Source: Caldimonas tepidiphila
GTDB taxonomy: Bacteria > Pseudomonadota > Gammaproteobacteria > Burkholderiales > Burkholderiaceae_C
NCBI RefSeq assembly: GCF_003569765.1
Contig: NZ_QXMG01000034.1
Span: 1 to 63,515, forward strand
Direction: 5' to 3'
Length of the DNA stretch: 63,515 nucleotides
The notes beneath the pieces were generated by a model. The model saw nothing but the letters and a program-made list of their open reading frames with translations, had not been told where the DNA came from and made no database searches. The position numbers and the translations under genes are program-made. Position 1 is the stretch's first letter. Every line of letters starts with the position of its first letter. Shown here piece by piece: positions 53,494-61,347 of this stretch.

Positions 53494-53855
53494 AACACCT
53501 CCTGATCGTCGACGATTCCGCCACCATGCTGATGAGCCTCAAGTCCTCGCTGGAGATCGCCGGCTTCAAGGTCGACACCGCCGCCGACGGCGCCCAGGCG
53601 CTCGACAAGCTCAAGGCCGGCCTCAAGCCCGACCTGATGATCACCGACATCAACATGCCGAAGATGGACGGGCTGGAGCTGATCCGGGCGGCACGCCAGA
53701 TCCTGCGCTTCACGCCCATCCTCGCGCTCACCACCGAGAGCCAGCAGGCCAAGCGCGACGAGGCGAAGAAGCTCGGCGCGAGCGGCTGGCTGGTCAAGCC
53801 GATCGGCAGCGCCGACCTCGTGAAGGTGATCAGGCAGCTGCTGCCGGGCGCCTGA
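53490..53855 (+). CDS. CheY-like response regulator (partner of the PAS kinase)
   Basis: A 121-residue receiver with LLIVDDSATMLMSLKSSLE, the phospho-acceptor aspartate in LMITDINMPKMDGLEL, the threonine in ALTTESQQAK and the lysine in WLVKPIGSADL. The 4-base overlap with the kinase gene suggests they are a pair, while the sequence is strongly CheY-like, so CheA could also phosphorylate it. It is the last gene of the operon. Confidence 0.93.
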   Translation: MKHLLIVDDSATMLMSLKSSLEIAGFKVDTAADGAQALDKLKAGLKPDLMITDINMPKMDGLELIRAARQILRFTPILALTTESQQAKRDEAKKLGASGWLVKPIGSADLVKVIRQLLPGA

Positions 53856-53892
53856 GCGCCGCGGCCGCGCGCCGCGCACCGGGCGGGCGCCC

Positions 53893-53919
53893 TGCGCTGC
53901 CTCATTTCGAGGCAGTGCA
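53893..53919 (+). terminator. Stem-loop after the chemosensory operon
   Basis: TGCGCTGCCTC-ATTTC-GAGGCAGTGCA is an 11-base-pair stem with one G-T pair and a 5-base loop, 37 bases past the last stop. The GAAAAACC after it lacks a T-run on the plus strand. It lies between convergent units (the liv operon arrives from the right), so it may serve either. A near-match to a DnaA box (TTGTCCACA) follows at 53964-53972. Confidence 0.45.
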
Positions 53920-54044
53920 GGAAAAACCTTCTGCAACAACTACTTGCACCCGCCGCCACCAAGTTGTCCACAAGCCTGTCAACGAGGCATGGGGAAAACC
54001 CGAAAGAGGAGGCGAACGCAGGAAACCGGCCCGGCCCGCGCCGC

Positions 54045-54776
54045 TCACACCCCCAGGTAGCGTCCCAGCTCCTCGGGGCGCTGCTGCAGCTCGCCGGCCG
54101 GGCCCTCGAGCACCCGGCGGCCCTTCTCGAGCACGAGCAGCCGGTCGGAGTGGGCCATCACGGTGCGGTAGTTGCGGTCCACCACCAGGGTGGCCAGGCC
54201 GCTGCGGCGGATCTCGCCGATCACGCGCCAGATCTCGTTGACGATCAGCGGCGCGAGGCCCTCGGTGGCCTCGTCGAGGATGATCGCGTCCGGGTTGGTC
54301 ATCAGCGCGCGGCCGATCGAGAGCATCTGCTGCTCGCCGCCGGAGAGCTGCGAGCCGAGGTTGCCGAGCCGCTCGGACAGGCGCGGGAAGGTCTCGAGGA
54401 TGCGCTCGAAGGTCCAGTCGCGCTGGCCGCGCAGGCCCGCCCGCGCCGCCATCACGAGGTTCTCCTTGACGGTGAGCGTCGGGAAGATGCCACGGCCCTC
54501 GGGCACGTAGGCGATTCCGAGCTTGGCCACCTCGTAGGGCTGTCCCTTCGAGAGGTCGCGGCCCTGCACGCGGATGCGGCCCTCGCGCTGGCGCACGTGG
54601 CCGAGCAGGGTGCGGATCAGCGTGGACTTGCCCATGCCGTTGCGCCCGAGCAGGCCGACCGTCTCGCCGCGGTGCAGGCGGAAATCGATGCCGTGCAGGA
54701 TGTGGCTGCTGCCGTACCAGGCGTGCAGTCCCTGCGCGTCGATCAGCGGCTCGCCGGAGGTCGTCTTGTCGTTCAT
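54045..54776 (-). CDS. livF: Branched-chain-type ABC transporter ATP-binding protein (LivF-like)
   Basis: A 243-residue ATPase of a HAAT-family importer. Walker A is GRNGMGKST, the signature LSGGEQQ, and Walker B AIILDEATEGLAP. The switch region reads VVDRNYRTV, whereas LivF proteins usually have VEQN at this place. It is the last gene of the minus-strand operon that begins near boxR, so the importer is probably for benzoate or a related aromatic acid rather than for leucine. The gene symbol reflects family, not substrate. Confidence 0.92.
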   Translation of the reverse strand: MNDKTTSGEPLIDAQGLHAWYGSSHILHGIDFRLHRGETVGLLGRNGMGKSTLIRTLLGHVRQREGRIRVQGRDLSKGQPYEVAKLGIAYVPEGRGIFPTLTVKENLVMAARAGLRGQRDWTFERILETFPRLSERLGNLGSQLSGGEQQMLSIGRALMTNPDAIILDEATEGLAPLIVNEIWRVIGEIRRSGLATLVVDRNYRTVMAHSDRLLVLEKGRRVLEGPAGELQQRPEELGRYLGV

Positions 54777-54786
54777 CGCGGGGCCC

Positions 54787-55542
54787 TCAGGCGTGCTCGC
54801 CCAGGTAGGCGTTCTGCACGTCGCGGTTGCTGCGGATCGCGCCGGGGGCGTCCGACGCGATCACCATGCCGTTGACCATCACGGTGATGCGGTCCGCGAC
54901 CGCGAACACCGCGTCCATGTCGTGCTCGACGAGCAGGATCGCGTGGCCCTCGCGCAGCCGGCGCAGCAGCGCGAGCATGCGCTCCGACTCCTCGGCGCCC
55001 ATGCCGGCGAGCGGCTCGTCGAGCAGCAGCACGCGCGGCTGCGTCGCGAGGCACATCGCCACCTCGAGCTGGCGCTTCTGGCCATGCGACAGGCTCGCGG
55101 CGGGCCGGTTCGCGGCGGCGGCGAGGCCGGCGCGCTCCATCGCCTCGTCGGCGCGCCCGCAGCTCAAGGCGCAGGCCTGCGCCGACTGCCAGACCTTCCA
55201 CGGATGCTGCGCGTGCGTCTGCGCGGCGAGCCGGCAGTTCTCGCGCACCGTCAGCGGCAGGAAGATGTTGTTGCGCTGGTAGCTGCGCCCGAGCCCGGCC
55301 TTCGCGCGCCTCGGCTGCGACCAGGCGGTGATGTCCTCGCCCATCAGCCGCACCGTGCCCGAGCTCGCCGCAAGCTCCCCGGACAGCAGGTTGATCAGCG
55401 TGGACTTGCCGGCGCCGTTGGTGCCGATCACGGCATGGATCTGGTCGGCGGCGAGGTCGAGCGACACGTCCTCGACCGCCTTGAGCGCGCCGAAGCGGCG
55501 GGTGAGCGCGCTGGCGCTGAGCATCGGGGTGCTGCTGCTCAT
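54787..55542 (-). CDS. livG: Branched-chain-type ABC transporter ATP-binding protein (LivG-like)
   Basis: A 251-residue ATPase with Walker A GTNGAGKST, the LivG-type QRNNIFLPLTVRENCRLA Q-loop region, signature LSHGQKRQLE, Walker B VLLLDEPLAGM and the switch histidine in LLVEHDMDAVF. It pairs with the LivF-like protein. The start overlaps the livM-like stop by 4 bases, and livF starts 10 bases after its end. Confidence 0.93.
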   Translation of the reverse strand: MSSSTPMLSASALTRRFGALKAVEDVSLDLAADQIHAVIGTNGAGKSTLINLLSGELAASSGTVRLMGEDITAWSQPRRAKAGLGRSYQRNNIFLPLTVRENCRLAAQTHAQHPWKVWQSAQACALSCGRADEAMERAGLAAAANRPAASLSHGQKRQLEVAMCLATQPRVLLLDEPLAGMGAEESERMLALLRRLREGHAILLVEHDMDAVFAVADRITVMVNGMVIASDAPGAIRSNRDVQNAYLGEHA

Positions 55543-56615
55543 GGCGTCTGCTCCTTGTGCTGGGGCGTGATCTGCGGGGTGCCGTCGCCGCCGCGGGCCG
55601 GGGGACGCGCCGCCGGGCGGGCGGGCGGGGCTTCTGTTGCGGGGGCGGCCGGGCGGCGGGCAAGCCGCTGGCGCAGCGAGGCGATGCCGCCGGCGAGGCC
55701 CTGCGGCATCAGCGCGACGACGAGGATGATGAAGCCACCCATCAGCAGCTGCCAGTGCTTGGTCAGCGAGGAGAACCACTCCGACAGCAGCACGAAGGAG
55801 AAGGCGCCCATCACCGCGCCGGGCAGGCTCCCGAGGCCGCCGAGGATGATCATCAGCAGCGCGTTGCCCGACTGGTGCCAGGACAGGATCTCCGGGTTCA
55901 CGTAGCCGTGCTGGATCGCGAACAGGAAGCCCGCGACGCCGGCGAGCGCGCCCGCGATCACGAAGCTCGCGAGCTTGTAGCCGGTGGTCGCGAAGCCGGT
56001 GGCGCGCATGCGCTGCTCGTTGTGCTTGATGCCGACGAGCGCGTGGCCGAGGCGCGAGCGCAGCACCAGGCCGAGCACGCCCGCGGTCAGGCCCATCAGC
56101 GCGAGCGTGAACCAGTAGAAGTGCGCGGGCTGCTCCAGGTCCAGCGGCTTCCAGCCCAGCAGCGAGAACTCGGGCTTGAAGTAGATGTAGGTGCCGTCGC
56201 TGCCGCCGAAGGCATCGGTGTCGTGGAACACGAAGTACACGAGCTGCGCGAAGGCGAGCGTCACCATGATGAAGTAGATGCCGCGCGTCCTCATTACGAG
56301 CGAGCCGATCACGAGCGCGAGCAGCGCCGAGCCGCCCACCGAGGCCGCGAGCAGCCACCAGCCGTTGCCGGCCTCGGACTGCGGCGCGAGCATCGCCACC
56401 ATGTAGCTCGCGAAGCCGAAGAAGGCGGCGTGGCCGAGGCTCACGAGGCCGGTGAAGCCGACCAGCAGCTGCAGGCTCAGCGCGAAGATCGCCATGATCA
56501 GCACCTTGGCGCCGAGCTCCATGTGGAACTCGCCGCCGATCGGCTCGGGCATCACCGGCAGCAGCGCCAGCAGCCCGATCGCGACGAGCCAGCCGAGGAG
56601 GGAAGTTCTCGTCAT
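55539..56615 (-). CDS. livM: Branched-chain-type ABC transporter permease (LivM-like)
   Basis: A 358-residue inner-membrane protein with about nine hydrophobic segments. The motif LLVGFTGLVSLGHAAFFGFASYMVA is typical of LivM, as is the ATPase-contact loop GHALVGIKHNEQRMRATGF. The C-terminus is a proline/alanine-rich extension of about 35 residues outside the family core. It is coupled to the livG-like gene by an ATGA overlap. Confidence 0.93.
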   Translation of the reverse strand: MTRTSLLGWLVAIGLLALLPVMPEPIGGEFHMELGAKVLIMAIFALSLQLLVGFTGLVSLGHAAFFGFASYMVAMLAPQSEAGNGWWLLAASVGGSALLALVIGSLVMRTRGIYFIMVTLAFAQLVYFVFHDTDAFGGSDGTYIYFKPEFSLLGWKPLDLEQPAHFYWFTLALMGLTAGVLGLVLRSRLGHALVGIKHNEQRMRATGFATTGYKLASFVIAGALAGVAGFLFAIQHGYVNPEILSWHQSGNALLMIILGGLGSLPGAVMGAFSFVLLSEWFSSLTKHWQLLMGGFIILVVALMPQGLAGGIASLRQRLARRPAAPATEAPPARPAARPPARGGDGTPQITPQHKEQTP

Positions 56616-56616
56616 C

Positions 56617-57486
56617 TCAGGTCCCCTGCTTGAACAGGCCTTCGGGCTTCCACAGCAGGATCACCGCCATCAGCACGTAGACCAGGGCGCCGGCCGCCTG
56701 CTGCCAGAACACCTTGCCGAAGGTGTCGACGAAGCCGATCAGCAGCGCCGCGACCAGCGCGCCCTTGACCGAGCCGATGCCGCCGATCACGACCACCACG
56801 AAGCTTAGGATCAGCACCGAGCTGCCCATGCCCGGATAGACCGAGGCGACGGGCGCGGCGATCATGCCGGCGAGCACCGCGAGCGCCACGCCGCCGGCGA
56901 ACACGAGCCGGTAGAGCAGCGAGATGTTGATGCCGAGCGACTGCACCATCTCGCGGTTGGTCGAGCCCGCGCGCACCATCATCCCGAGGCGCGTCTTCTG
57001 GATCATGAAGTACATGCCGGCTGCCAGCGCGAGGCACACGCCCGAGATGAAGAGCCGGTAGACGGGATAGCTCATGTCGTTGCCGATCTCGATCGAGCCG
57101 GCCAGCCACGAGGGCACGGCCACGCCGTGCACGTCGTCGCCGACGAGGATCGAGCGCAGCTCCTCGAACACCAGGATCAGGCCGTAGGTCATCAGCACCT
57201 GCTGCAGGTGCTCGCGCTCGTAGAGGAAGCTGAAGAAGCCCCATTCGAGCAGGTAGCCGAAGGCGACCGCGAGCACGATGCCCAGCAGCAGCGCGACGAG
57301 GAAGTTGCCGGTGAGCGAGGCCAGCGTGAACGCCATGTAGGCGCCGATCATGTAGAAGCTGCCGTGGGCGAGGTTGATCACGCCCATGATGCCGAAGATG
57401 AGCGTCAGGCCGCTGGCCACGAGGAACAGGAGCAGTCCGTACTGCACGCTGTTGAGGCACTGGATCAGGAAGGTGGTCAGGTCCAT
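56617..57486 (-). CDS. livH: Branched-chain-type ABC transporter permease (LivH-like)
   Basis: A 289-residue inner-membrane protein with eight predicted helices. LTLIFGIMGVINLAHGSFYMIGAY is the LivH signature, and TRLGMMVRAGSTNREMVQSLGIN is the loop that contacts the ATPase. It lies one base from the livM-like gene and 43 bases after the binding-protein gene. Confidence 0.94.
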   Translation of the reverse strand: MDLTTFLIQCLNSVQYGLLLFLVASGLTLIFGIMGVINLAHGSFYMIGAYMAFTLASLTGNFLVALLLGIVLAVAFGYLLEWGFFSFLYEREHLQQVLMTYGLILVFEELRSILVGDDVHGVAVPSWLAGSIEIGNDMSYPVYRLFISGVCLALAAGMYFMIQKTRLGMMVRAGSTNREMVQSLGINISLLYRLVFAGGVALAVLAGMIAAPVASVYPGMGSSVLILSFVVVVIGGIGSVKGALVAALLIGFVDTFGKVFWQQAAGALVYVLMAVILLWKPEGLFKQGT

Positions 57487-57529
57487 GCGGGGTGCTCCCG
57501 CCGGGAAGGAGGGAAGGGGGCAGGCCGGC

Positions 57530-58714
57530 TTACTGCGTCATGCGGCAGCCGCGTGCCGGGTCGGCCAGGTTCTTGGCCGCGACGCTCACCACGCGGTTCT
57601 CCTTGCCTTCCACCTTGCGCAGGTAGATGTCCTGCACCGGGTTGTGCGCCTTGGACATCGTGAAGCTGCCGCGCGGGCTGTCGATCCTGGCCTGCTCCAT
57701 GCCCTTGACCACCGCGTCGCGCTTCTTGATGTCGCCGCCGGCGGCCTGCAGGCCGGCCGCGAGCATCTGCGCCGCGTCGTAGCCCTGCACCGCGTAGACG
57801 TCGGGCTGCAGCTTGTAGGTCTTCGCGTAGTTCAGCCGGAAGGTCTTGTCCTTGGCGTTGTTCAGGCCGTCGGCGTAGTGCAGCGTGGTCAGCAGCCCTT
57901 CCGCCGCCGCGCCCTGCGCTTCCAGGGTGCCGTCGGTCAGGAAGCCGGCGCCGTAGAGCGGGATCCTGCCCTTGAGGCCCGCCGCGGCGTAGTCCTTGAC
58001 GAACTTGACCGCGCCGCCGCCGGCGAAGAAGACGTAGACCGCGTCGGGCTTGAGCGCGGCGATCTCGGTCAGCAGCGACTGGAACTCGACGTTCGGGAAG
58101 GGCAGGTTCAGCTCGCGCACGACCTTGCCGCCCTTGGATTCGAAGCCCTCCTTGAAGCCGCGCACCGACTCGTCGCCGGCGGCGTACTTCCAGGTCAGCG
58201 TCACCGCCGTCTTGTGCTTCTGCTGCTCGGCGGCCACCAGGCCCATCGCGTAGGCGGGCTGCCAGTTCGAGAACGAGGAGCGGAAGATGTTCGGCGCGCA
58301 CAGCGGGCCGGTGACGGCGTCGGCGCCGGCGTTGGGCACGATCAGCAGCGTGTTGGTGTCCTTGGCGACCTTGGCCATGGCCATCGCGACTCCGGAGTGC
58401 ACGGTGCCGACGAGCACGTCGACCTGGTCGCGCTTGACGAGCTTGTTGGCGTTCTCGGGGCCCTTGGCCGGGTCGGACTCGTCGTCGACCTTGAAGAACT
58501 CGATCTCGCGGCCCCCGATCTTGCCGCCCTGTTCCTGCACGTAGAGGCGGAAGCCGTTCTCGATCGCGGTGCCGAGCGCGGCGAAGGTGCCGGTGTAGGG
58601 CAGCATCAGGCCGACCTTGATCTTCTCGTTGGCCTGGGCGTGCGCCCCGGCGCTCAGCGTGGCGGCCAGCGCGGCCGCGGCAAGCAGGGTGAGCGAACGA
58701 CGACGGGTGTTCAT
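57530..58714 (-). CDS. ABC transporter substrate-binding protein, probably for an aromatic acid
   Basis: A 394-residue periplasmic protein with a signal peptide (RRRSLTLLAAAALAATLS, cleavage after AHA). The mature domain is of the Leu/Ile/Val-binding class (KVGLMLPYTGTFAALGTAIENGFRLY...). Proteins of this subgroup (PAYAMGLVAAEQQKHKTAVTLTWKYAAG) are found in aromatic-degradation loci. Its place between the ligase/hydrolase genes and the permeases supports benzoate or a similar ligand; this is an inference from context. Confidence 0.9.
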   Translation of the reverse strand: MNTRRRSLTLLAAAALAATLSAGAHAQANEKIKVGLMLPYTGTFAALGTAIENGFRLYVQEQGGKIGGREIEFFKVDDESDPAKGPENANKLVKRDQVDVLVGTVHSGVAMAMAKVAKDTNTLLIVPNAGADAVTGPLCAPNIFRSSFSNWQPAYAMGLVAAEQQKHKTAVTLTWKYAAGDESVRGFKEGFESKGGKVVRELNLPFPNVEFQSLLTEIAALKPDAVYVFFAGGGAVKFVKDYAAAGLKGRIPLYGAGFLTDGTLEAQGAAAEGLLTTLHYADGLNNAKDKTFRLNYAKTYKLQPDVYAVQGYDAAQMLAAGLQAAGGDIKKRDAVVKGMEQARIDSPRGSFTMSKAHNPVQDIYLRKVEGKENRVVSVAAKNLADPARGCRMTQ

Positions 58715-58748
58715 GGCTTTGTCTCCTTCGGATGGGCCCGGACCGGGC

Positions 58749-59627
58749 TCAGGGATGCGAGGTCGCGCCGGTCTTCGCCGGCGTCTTGTTCGAATGGGGT
58801 TCCGCGCGGGCGTGGCCGCGCAGGAAGGCGGCGACGGCGCGCATCAGCGCCGCGGGCTGGTCGCGGTGCGGCGAGTGGCCGCAGTCGTCGAGCTTGAGCA
58901 GCTGCGCCTGCGGCACCGCGTCGGCGATGCCGTCGATCTGCGCCATCGTGCCGTACTCGTCGTCCCGGCCCTGGATCGCCAGCACCGGGCAGCGGATCTG
59001 CGGCAGCAGCGGCTCGATGTTCCAGCGCCGGAAGCCGGGATCGAGCCAGACGTCGTTCCAGCCCCAGAAGGCCGAGTCGGGGTCGGCGTGGTAGCGCGCG
59101 AGCTTGGCGCGCAGCTCGGTCGTGACGTAGCCGTCGCGCGCCATCTCGATGCTCGCCACCGTCATGTCCTCGACGAAGATGTGCGGCGCGGCGACGACGA
59201 GGCCGCCCACGCGATCGGGGAAGCTCGCCGCATGGATCAGCGCGATCGAGCCGCCGTCGCTGTGGCCGTAGAACCAGGGCCGGTCCGCCGCCGCGTCGTG
59301 GCCGATCGCCTCGAGGAAGGCCGGCAGGAACTCGCGCGCCTGCCGGTGCATGAAGTCCACCGGCCACTTCTCGTGGCCCTCGCGCGGGCTGGACTGGCCG
59401 TAGCCCCAGCGCGACAGCACGAGGCCGCGGCAGCCCGCCGCCTCGCACAGCGCGCGCGGAAAGTCCTTCCACATCGTCACCGAGCCGAGGCCCTCGTGCA
59501 GGAACACGAGCAGCGGCTGCCCGGTGCGCTCGGGGGCGATGGGGGCGTACTCGATGCGGTGCCGGTGCCCGGCCCAGGCGACGTCGGCGAACTGCACCGG
59601 GCCCTGCAGCGTCGGGGTGCGGCTCAT
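58749..59627 (-). CDS. Alpha/beta hydrolase of the benzoate operon
   Basis: A 292-residue hydrolase. The oxyanion segment is FLHEGLGSVTMWKDFP, the nucleophile serine is in YGHSDGGSIALIHA, the acid is in IQGRDDEYG and the histidine in DDCGHSPHRDQP. It is co-transcribed with benzoate-CoA ligase, overlapping its stop by ATGA. Likely roles are hydrolysis of benzoate esters taken up by the importer, or of a dead-end CoA thioester. Neither can be decided from sequence. The ATG at 59627 was chosen because of the overlap. Confidence 0.88.
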   Translation of the reverse strand: MSRTPTLQGPVQFADVAWAGHRHRIEYAPIAPERTGQPLLVFLHEGLGSVTMWKDFPRALCEAAGCRGLVLSRWGYGQSSPREGHEKWPVDFMHRQAREFLPAFLEAIGHDAAADRPWFYGHSDGGSIALIHAASFPDRVGGLVVAAPHIFVEDMTVASIEMARDGYVTTELRAKLARYHADPDSAFWGWNDVWLDPGFRRWNIEPLLPQIRCPVLAIQGRDDEYGTMAQIDGIADAVPQAQLLKLDDCGHSPHRDQPAALMRAVAAFLRGHARAEPHSNKTPAKTGATSHP

Positions 59628-61222
59628 CCGCGCACCTCCTGCCGCGCCTCTTGCCGCGCCTCCTGGGCGCGCAACCTGAAACGCTGGATCTTGCCGGTGG
59701 CGGTCTTGGGCAGCTCGGCCACGAACTCGATCTGGCGCGGGTACTTGTGCGGCGCGAGCCGGCTCTTGACGAAGGCCTTGAGCTCGGCCTGCATCGCGTC
59801 GCCGCCGTCGCGACCGGCCTTGAGCACGACGAAGGCCTTGGTCTTGGTCAGCCCCTCGGCGTCGGGCACGCCGATCACCGCCGCCTCGAGCACGTCGGGG
59901 TGCTGCACGAGCGTGGCCTCGACCTCGAAGGGCGAGACGTAGATGCCGCTGACCTTGAGCATGTCGTCGCTGCGGCCGGCGTAGGTGTAGTAGCCCTCGG
60001 CGTCGCGGCTGTACTTGTCGCCGCTCTTGGTCCAGCCGCCCTGGAAGGTCTCGCGCGACTTCTCGCGGTTGTTCCAGTACATCAGCGCCGCGCTCGGGCC
60101 CTTGATGTAGAGGTCGCCGATCTCGCCGTCGCCCACGGGCCGCCCGTCCTCGCCGCGCAGCTCGACCTCGTAGCCCGCGACCGGGCGGCCGGTGGTGCCG
60201 TAGCGCACGTCGCCGGGGTGGTTGGAGAGGAAGATGTGCAGCATCTCGGTGGAGCCGATGCCGTCGATGATCTCGCAGCCGAAGTGCGCGGTCCAGCGCT
60301 CGCCGATGTCCTGCGGCAGCGCCTCGCCGGCCGACGAGCACATGCGCAGCGCGACCTGCTCGCGCGCGGGCAGGTTCGGCGAGGCGAGCATGCCGGCATA
60401 GCCGGTGGGCGCGCCGAAGAAGATCGTGGGCCGGCGCTCGACCATGCGCCTGAAGCAGGCGTCGGGCGTCGGGCGCTCGGCCATCAGCACGACGGTGGCG
60501 CCGACGCTCAGCGGGAAGGTCAGCGCGTTGCCGAGGCCGTAGGCGAAGAAGAGCTTGGCCGCGGAGAAGCAGGTGTCGTCCTCGCTCATGCCGAGCACCG
60601 GCTTGGCGTACAGCTCCGCGGTCCAGTACGGGTTGGCGTGCGTGTGCACCGTGCCCTTGGGCCGGCCGGTGGAGCCCGACGAGTAGAGCCAGAAGCCCGG
60701 CTCGTCGGCGAGCGTCGCCGCGGGCGCGGCGAGCGGCTCGGCACCGGCGAGCAGCGCGTCGAAGGCGCGGGCGCCCGCGGGCAGCTCGCCGCCCGGGCGC
60801 GAGACGATCAGCTCGCGCAGTTCGTGCGGGCCCTTCGCCATCGCCGACTGCAGCGTCGGCAGCAGCGCGGCCGAGACCAGCGCGGCCTGCGCACGGCTGT
60901 TCGCCAGCATGTAGGCGTAGTCCTCGGCGGTCAGCAGCGTGTTGACGGCCACCGGCACGAGGCCGGCGTACATCGCGCCGAGGAAGCTCACGGGCCAGTC
61001 CTTGCAGTCGTGCATCAGCAGCAGCACGCGGTCCTCGCGACGCAGCCCGAGCGACAGCAGCCCGGCGGCGGCGCGGCGGATGCGCTCGGCGAGCTCGCCG
61101 TAGCTCAGCGCGTCGTGGTCGTCGATGAACGCCGTCTTCTGCGCGCGCGCGGCATTGGCCTCGATCAGGTGCTGCGCGAAGTTGAACGCGTTCGGCGGGG
61201 CGGGGGGCAGCTCGGCCATCAT
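59624..61222 (-). CDS. bclA: Benzoate-CoA ligase
   Basis: BclA activates benzoate to benzoyl-CoA with ATP, the common first step of the aerobic box and anaerobic benzoyl-CoA pathways. The 532-residue protein has the AMP-binding motif YSSGSTGRPKGTVHTH, the A5-type GIGSTEMLHIFLSN, the adenylation-site YAGRSDDMLKVSGIYVSP and the C-terminal catalytic lysine in LPKTATGKIQRFRL. The N-terminus PNAFNFAQHLIEANAARA is typical of benzoate-CoA ligases. A repeated arginine/glutamine/glutamate-rich tail (EARQEARQEVRG) follows. It lies in the operon divergent from boxR. Confidence 0.94.
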   Translation of the reverse strand: MMAELPPAPPNAFNFAQHLIEANAARAQKTAFIDDHDALSYGELAERIRRAAAGLLSLGLRREDRVLLLMHDCKDWPVSFLGAMYAGLVPVAVNTLLTAEDYAYMLANSRAQAALVSAALLPTLQSAMAKGPHELRELIVSRPGGELPAGARAFDALLAGAEPLAAPAATLADEPGFWLYSSGSTGRPKGTVHTHANPYWTAELYAKPVLGMSEDDTCFSAAKLFFAYGLGNALTFPLSVGATVVLMAERPTPDACFRRMVERRPTIFFGAPTGYAGMLASPNLPAREQVALRMCSSAGEALPQDIGERWTAHFGCEIIDGIGSTEMLHIFLSNHPGDVRYGTTGRPVAGYEVELRGEDGRPVGDGEIGDLYIKGPSAALMYWNNREKSRETFQGGWTKSGDKYSRDAEGYYTYAGRSDDMLKVSGIYVSPFEVEATLVQHPDVLEAAVIGVPDAEGLTKTKAFVVLKAGRDGGDAMQAELKAFVKSRLAPHKYPRQIEFVAELPKTATGKIQRFRLRAQEARQEARQEVRG

Positions 61223-61278
61223 GGACTTGTCTCCTCCTGGTGTTCCGGGATGTCGGTTCGCGGGGGCGCGCGCGGGGT

Positions 61279-61347
61279 TCAGGAAGCGGGCCGGCCGGCG
61301 GCCACGAGGGCGTCGAGCGCGGCGGTGGCGGCCTGCACCGCGCTCAT
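61279..61347 (-). CDS. 22-residue ORF coupled to the DUF4863 gene
   Basis: The ORF MSAVQAATAALDALVAAGRPAS starts with an ATG that overlaps the DUF4863 stop (ATGA) and ends at 61279. The 56 bases to bclA are otherwise empty. It may be a genuine tiny protein, a coupling ORF, or the N-terminal remnant of a deleted gene. The coding evidence is only the overlap and the alanine-rich amphipathic composition. Confidence 0.35.
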   Translation of the reverse strand: MSAVQAATAALDALVAAGRPAS

